From positions 1 through 8,516 of the forward strand of contig JAOUJX010000163.1 in assembly GCA_029882955.1 (NCBI GenBank): a DNA stretch of 8,516 bases, read 5' to 3'. Shown piece by piece: positions 6,578 to 8,516 of the stretch; positions within the stretch are counted from its first letter, which is position 1; each line of letters opens with the position of its first letter. This DNA is from Gammaproteobacteria bacterium (lineage in GTDB: Bacteria; Pseudomonadota; Gammaproteobacteria; GCA-001735895). Both the position numbers and the translations under genes were made by a program. Below the pieces are notes generated by a model, which saw nothing but the letters and a program-made list of their open reading frames with translations, made no database searches and was not told where the DNA came from.

Positions 6578-6624
6578 CCAATATGCGGATAAATCCGCTA
6601 ACAAAACAGCGTTTAAGGCTGTGT

Positions 6625-6698
6625 GATAAAGAGCGGGAGTCGAACCCGCGACCGATTGATTATGAGTCAACTGCTCTACCAAACTGAGCTATCTTCCG
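6625..6698 (-). tRNA. tRNA-like gene, anticodon CAU, with defective acceptor stem
   Basis: The minus strand folds into a full tRNA body: D-arm GCTC-AGTTTGGTA-GAGC (6689-6673), anticodon arm GTTGA-CTCATAA-TCAAT (6671-6655) with CAU at 6664-6662, a 5-nt variable loop, and a perfect T-arm GCGGG-TTCGACT-CCCGC (6649-6633). The body resembles tRNA-Lys or tRNA-Ile2 more than elongator tRNA-Met. The acceptor stem is odd: CGGAAGA against TCTTTAT pairs at four inner positions plus one G-T, while the two outermost pairs (C1-T72, G2-A71) fail. After the discriminator C the sequence is ACAC, so no CCA is encoded, unusual for gammaproteobacteria. It is either a decaying tRNA or a tRNA mimic like the tRNA-like module of bacterial Y RNAs. 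Its place upstream of slipin-rtcB favours the mimic, as inference. Confidence 0.75.
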
Positions 6699-6890
6699 CT
6701 GGGGTACTGTGTCACGCCCCGGCTTTGTATACGCCTTGCAATCGCCAGCGGTACCAATGACCTGAGGCTAAGCGTCGGCGCACAGGACAGGCAATCAGAA
6801 CCTGAACCGCTAAACCAGTTAATGAGTCACTGCACTTCTGAACCACTGCCAACGGGCAGATGGTCACAATTTGTATGACGGTCGGCCCCA
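6699..6890 (-). ncRNA. Structured non-coding region upstream of the tRNA-like gene
   Basis: These 192 bp hold no gene but several foldable elements on the minus strand. A bulged 9-bp hairpin ACCA-t-CTGCC/GGCAG-TGGT (6864-6842) comes first. Next are CAGT/ACTG arms around an ACTCATTA-like loop (6832-6816), CAGG/CCTG around TTCTGATTG (6804-6788), and a GGGG...CCCC stem (6720-6701) touching the tRNA-like gene. The two middle hairpins look like a worn anticodon arm and T-arm. A TATACA at about 6732-6727 could be a -10 element for the tRNA-like RNA, without a good -35. Confidence 0.35.
6842..6864 (-). repeat. Bulged 9-bp hairpin
   Basis: ACCACTGCC (6842-6850) pairs with GGCAG (6855-6859) and TGGT (6861-6864), leaving A6860 bulged and a 4-nt loop. 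A long stem with a single bulge is the type of element Ro-binding Y RNAs use, but the match is only architectural. Confidence 0.5.
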
Positions 6891-6899
6891 TTACCGACC
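6880..6899. repeat. Hairpin containing the stop codon of the small basic gene
   Basis: GGTCGG (6880-6885) and CCGACC (6894-6899) pair perfectly over 6 bp with an 8-nt loop that contains the TAA of the upstream gene. No U-tract follows on the minus strand. It may stabilise the mRNA end or act as a weak terminator. Confidence 0.5.
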
Positions 6900-7097
6900 A
6901 TCGTCTTTCCCCTTTCCTGTGGCTTTATTTAAAAATAGATCTATTTCTACTCTTAAATAACGCCACAATTTTTTAAGCTGTTGCTTATCCTGCTGGCGTT
7001 GAGCCTTTTTCGTTTTCTCGTGTACGCCACCGCGTTTCATCAACGGGTGATCGTGTAACGGATTTCGAAACACATTTTTCTGTTTCACTGTTTTCAT
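6891..7097 (-). CDS. Small basic protein of unknown function
   Basis: The 68-aa product is strongly basic (many Lys, Arg, His), with FRNPLHDHPLMKRGGVHEK in residues 10-28, then a Lys/Gln-rich helix (KKAQRQQDKQQLKKLWRYL) and an acidic-hydrophobic segment VEIDLF before a KGKDDGR tail. The composition suggests nucleic-acid or ribosome binding. LHDxPL followed by V.EK.KK vaguely recalls the start of the ribosome-rescue factor ArfA, but the rest does not match, so I make no assignment. The ribosome binding site is weak (AGAG, about 8 nt before the ATG at 7097). It lies upstream of the tRNA-like and slipin-rtcB region on the same strand, so it may be part of the same unit or a separate small gene. 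Confidence 0.55.
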   Translation of the reverse strand: MKTVKQKNVFRNPLHDHPLMKRGGVHEKTKKAQRQQDKQQLKKLWRYLRVEIDLFLNKATGKGKDDGR

Positions 7098-7187
7098 TTT
7101 CTATTCTCTAAATTAAATCCACTCAACTCATGGTTATACGGGCCGGTTTCCCACACCCCGACACCCTTTACTCAGGCTCCTCTCTAC

Positions 7188-7286
7188 TTATCTTCCCGTT
7201 GTCAGGCAGATTCGAATAACAACAGAACAGATCAGGAACCCAACCAGGTGCTGCCACACCTCCGTATAAACATGAATTTCAGACAT
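7188..7286 (-). CDS. Possible 32-codon membrane peptide
   Basis: ATG at 7286 directly follows the T-tract of the terminator and opens 32 codons: MSEIHVYTEVWQHL, then VGFLICSVVIRICLTTGR. Residues 14-28 form a hydrophobic helix with a basic end, the profile of many small bacterial membrane peptides. The only ribosome binding site candidate is CGGGG inside the terminator stem. An open frame of this length is common by chance, so this is a weak call. Confidence 0.2.
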   Translation of the reverse strand: MSEIHVYTEVWQHLVGFLICSVVIRICLTTGR

Positions 7287-7288
7287 AA

Positions 7289-7325
7289 AAAAACCCCGTA
7301 TTGCCAGAGGCCCTACGGGGTTTTT
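7289..7325 (-). terminator. Strong bidirectional intrinsic terminator
   Basis: AAAAACCCCGTA (7289-7300) and TACGGGGTTTTT (7314-7325) are a perfect 12-bp inverted repeat. The 13-nt loop carries a further GCC-AGA-GGC pairing. With a run of As on one side and Ts on the other it works in both directions. On the minus strand it closes the short unit that begins at about 7471. No + strand gene reads into it. Confidence 0.9.
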
Positions 7326-7332
7326 AGAATCC

Positions 7333-7362
7333 CGCGAAAGGCATTAGCAATCACCTTTCGCG
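7333..7362 (-). repeat. 9-bp inverted repeat upstream of the terminator
   Basis: CGCGAAAGG (7333-7341) and CCTTTCGCG (7354-7362) pair perfectly, and the 12-nt loop can add ATT/AAT. It sits in the 3' untranslated part of the 23-codon unit. With the terminator hairpin just after, the transcript end would be two consecutive strong stems, as in many small RNAs. Confidence 0.7.
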
Positions 7363-7380
7363 TTAAACGATAACGAAAGG

Positions 7381-7452
7381 TTAAAACATATCGAGCACGC
7401 GCTGATCGATGACCAGGCGGCTAAAATTTGATATGTGTTTGGTTAATTTCAT
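7381..7452 (-). CDS. Possible 23-codon small protein, divergent from the XRE regulator
   Basis: ATG at 7452 is preceded by GGAG (7462-7459) at 6 nt. The frame encodes MKLTKHISNFSRLV and then IDQRVLDMF, ending in TAA at 7381. The peptide is basic and amphipathic, without a membrane segment. What makes it more than a chance ORF is its complete setting: a good sigma70-type promoter about 20 nt upstream, a proper ribosome binding site, and a strong terminator about 55 nt downstream. It could be a real small protein, a leader peptide, or the coding part of a dual-function small RNA. I do not recognise a homologue. The divergent XRE regulator probably controls it. Confidence 0.45.
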   Translation of the reverse strand: MKLTKHISNFSRLVIDQRVLDMF

Positions 7453-7477
7453 GGATGACTCCGATTAAGTTGCGCGC

Positions 7478-7505
7478 AGTATAAAACTTTTTTTCAAGTA
7501 ATCAA
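7478..7505 (-). promoter_or_regulatory. Sigma70-type promoter for the 23-codon unit
   Basis: On the minus strand TTGATT (7505-7500) and TATACT (7483-7478) are separated by 16 bp, with 4/6 and 5/6 matches to consensus. The GC-rich stretch GCGCGC follows the -10, giving an expected start near 7471. TCAAGTA direct repeats (7494-7500, 7502-7508) overlap its -35 and spacer. Confidence 0.6.
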
Positions 7506-7530
7506 GTATTTTTTACAAGTTTCTTGTAAA
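7494..7530. promoter_or_regulatory. Operator region: TCAAGTA repeats and a 19-bp palindrome
   Basis: TTTACAAG (7512-7519), TTT, CTTGTAAA (7523-7530) is a perfect palindrome, as expected for a dimeric HTH repressor. Next to it TCAAGTA occurs twice, 8 bp apart (7494, 7502), sharing the CAAGT core. The palindrome ends one base before a possible -10 (TATATT, 7532-7537) for the XRE gene and borders the divergent promoter. Binding by the adjacent XRE protein is inferred from position. Confidence 0.65.
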
Positions 7531-7557
7531 CTATATTTTTCAATCAATCGTGACAAC

Positions 7558-8151
7558 ATGGCCAACAGAAAAAATCCGACCGCCATTCAAATTGGTCAGC
7601 GCATTAAACAGGCGCGACGCATGGCCGGTTTCCAAAGCGCTGCCGACCTGCTAAGGCATATTCCCGAGTGGAGTAATAGCCGCCTCGGTAACTACGAGGC
7701 CGGTATCTCGCTCCCCTCCCCCGACCATATCAAACTCATTGCCGATGTTACCGGTGTTTCACCCTGCTGGCTTATGTTTGCACTCGGACCGATTCGCTCC
7801 AGTGGCAGGGATTTACAGGCGATACGACATCAAAACTTTGTTTATGTAATGGCATCTGTGAAGTCGCCGCCAGCTGTAACTACCCGCTTCTATAAAGCCA
7901 CCGGACTGTCGCGAAAAAAAAGCGAGGATTATTTAAACAACCCCTTTCTTGCTATCCCTATCAAGGTCGTCAGGTTATGCGAACGCTTTCTTGACAAGCC
8001 TGTTGGCTGGATGGACGAACAGCACATTGAGACCGACCCGCTGTGCGCATCGTTTCCGGATGAAATGCGAGAGCTGATGGAAATTTATTCAAATCTTGAC
8101 GTTAAAGAACGAGGATTATTACTGAGAATGGCCAGGGTGGTTGGAGATTAG
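7558..8151 (+). CDS. XRE-type transcriptional regulator with N-terminal HTH
   Basis: The 197-aa protein has a Cro/CI-type helix-turn-helix at about residues 11-70: IGQRIKQARRMAGFQSAADLL, then the recognition helix region SNSRLGNYEAG (40-50) and PSPDHIKLIADVTGVSPCWLMF. A second helical segment at about 107-153 (VTTRFYKATGLSRKKSEDYL...VVRLCERFLDKPVGWMD) has a similar rhythm and may be a degenerate second HTH. The end (EMRELMEIYSNLDVKERGLLLRMARVV) is like the tails of phage-type XRE regulators. No LexA/CI peptidase residues are seen, so it is unlikely to self-cleave. The ATG at 7558 has only a weak ribosome binding site (GTGA). A perfect palindrome and direct repeats upstream suggest autoregulation and control of the divergent small unit. 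Confidence 0.85.
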   Translation: MANRKNPTAIQIGQRIKQARRMAGFQSAADLLRHIPEWSNSRLGNYEAGISLPSPDHIKLIADVTGVSPCWLMFALGPIRSSGRDLQAIRHQNFVYVMASVKSPPAVTTRFYKATGLSRKKSEDYLNNPFLAIPIKVVRLCERFLDKPVGWMDEQHIETDPLCASFPDEMRELMEIYSNLDVKERGLLLRMARVVGD

Positions 8152-8181
8152 GTGTCGGAGTCAGGCATAACTCCGACACCT
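8150..8181. terminator. 12-bp inverted repeat between convergent genes
   Basis: AGGTGTCGGAGT (8150-8161) and ACTCCGACACCT (8170-8181) pair perfectly around an 8-nt loop. The 5' arm includes the last two bases of the XRE stop codon, and the 3' arm ends 5 bp before the stop of the convergent gene. No T-tract follows on either side, so it may act as an mRNA 3' stabiliser or a factor-dependent terminator. Confidence 0.6.
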
Positions 8182-8186
8182 GAGGC

Positions 8187-8516
8187 TTAGGAACGCAAAT
8201 ACTCATTCCTCGGATCAAACAATGGCTCGCTATAAAGCACTGCCGGAATCATCTCCCCAAGGATTTCAATTTCAACCTGTCGGCCTTCTTCTATCAACTC
8301 AACAGGTAAAAAGCCAAACGCAATACTCCTTTGACTGAAATGAGAATAACCACCCGAAGTAACAAACCCAACGACTTCTCCAGCGTGCCAGATCGGCTCA
8401 TAAGCGTCCACATCTGCATCTTTAGCATCAACAATGAAGGTGCAGAGCTTACGAGCGATGGCCTTTTCTTTCTCGGCTAATACGGCTTCCTTGCCGATAA
8501 AGTCTACCGCTTTATT
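8187..8516 (-). CDS. C-terminal part of a GcvT-domain protein, probably a dimethylglycine/sarcosine dehydrogenase-type enzyme
   Basis: The frame is open from the window edge at 8516 and yields 109 residues ending at TAA 8187. It begins NKAVDFIGKEAVLAEKEKA, as in the aminomethyltransferase (GcvT) domain, and has the C-terminal barrel EPIWHAGEVVGFVTSGGYSH, SIAFGFLPVEL, VEIEILGEMIPA and PLFDPRNEYLRS. This domain binds tetrahydrofolate and takes a one-carbon unit from the methyl group removed from glycine derivatives. The F(V)TSGGYSHFSQRSIAFGF and PLFDP...LR pattern fits the C terminus of FAD-dependent dimethylglycine or sarcosine dehydrogenases better than stand-alone GcvT, but the catalytic N-terminal part is outside the window. 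An internal GTG at 8411 is not the start. It converges on the XRE gene. Confidence 0.85.
   Translation of the reverse strand, partial: NKAVDFIGKEAVLAEKEKAIARKLCTFIVDAKDADVDAYEPIWHAGEVVGFVTSGGYSHFSQRSIAFGFLPVELIEEGRQVEIEILGEMIPAVLYSEPLFDPRNEYLRS

Larger units (their letters stand above)
6305..6625 (-). ncRNA. Hairpin-rich leader between the tRNA-like gene and the slipin gene
   Basis: About 320 bp without a clear intact gene. On the minus strand it holds, in order, GCGGAT/ATCCGC (6598-6585), a GGTAAC-TTCG-GTTACC hairpin with a stable cUUCGg tetraloop (6574-6559), a GTGAT/ATCAC stem with a T-rich loop (6539-6520), a GGTTCGAATC box like a tRNA T-loop (6508-6499) and AGCGG/CCGCT (6420-6403). Either a structured 5' leader or one or more small RNAs would explain this density. 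An interrupted small ORF overlaps the middle (6459-6577). A TATAAA at about 6337 could be a -10 element for slipin, but no good -35 accompanies it. Confidence 0.4.

Noticed and set aside
6625..6698. tRNA as an integration site of a genomic island
   Set aside because: No integrase gene and no direct repeat of the tRNA 3' end is visible in the window.
7206..7219. Another GATTCGAAT box resembling a tRNA T-loop
   Set aside because: The flanking bases do not form T-arm, anticodon or acceptor stems, so a tRNA relic cannot be supported there.
6326..7557. Sigma54 (-24/-12) promoter of the kind driven by RtcR
   Set aside because: I found no TGGCAC-N5-TTGC match on the minus strand; TGG...GCA near 6831-6845 has 9 rather than 10 bases between GG and GC.
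1..8516. CRISPR array, insertion sequence or rRNA
   Set aside because: No regularly spaced direct repeats, no transposase frame with terminal inverted repeats and no rRNA-like sequence were seen.

Overview
The window looks like chromosomal DNA from a gammaproteobacterium, probably marine or free-living. RtcB is close to the E. coli enzyme across its length. Other genes are of types common in aquatic proteobacteria: a ZnT9-like cation transporter, a DJ-1/PfpI protein, an ICMT-like methyltransferase and a dimethylglycine-dehydrogenase-type GcvT domain. G+C is moderate. The taxonomic call is inference; no marker gene is present.

Layout. 1-107: tail of an unrecognised + strand gene. 118-1026 (-): CDF cation transporter. 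1279-1557 (-): small two-helix membrane protein. 1871-2473 and 2492-2947 (+): a likely two-gene operon of a DJ-1/PfpI protein and a membrane methyltransferase, preceded by a possible 9-codon leader ORF. 2942-7097 (-): the core of the window. In transcription order it holds a small basic protein, about 580 bp of hairpin-rich non-coding DNA with a tRNA-like gene (anticodon CAU, unpaired acceptor tip, no CCA), a slipin/SPFH protein, an intrinsic terminator, the RNA ligase rtcB, and an unrecognised 319-aa protein four bases behind rtcB. 7289-8181: a + strand XRE-type regulator divergent from a minus-strand unit made of a promoter, a 23-codon ORF and a strong terminator; a perfect 19-bp palindrome lies in the shared intergenic region. 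8187-8516 (-): C-terminal part of a GcvT-type, probably FAD-dependent demethylating dehydrogenase.

How it may work together. RtcB joins RNA with 3'-phosphate or 2',3'-cyclic phosphate to 5'-OH ends. In known bacterial Rtc operons the ligase can sit beside RNA genes that mimic tRNA (the Y RNAs YrlA/YrlB, next to the Ro protein). Here no rsr, rtcA or rtcR is visible. Instead rtcB sits with a slipin, a tRNA-like RNA and an unrecognised protein carrying an EEVQSDW motif that resembles a domain of phage polyvalent proteins. I infer a variant RNA-repair module, possibly linked to tRNA damage or phage conflict; this is a hypothesis. The terminator between slipin and rtcB lies almost on the rtcB ribosome binding site, so ligase output probably depends on read-through.
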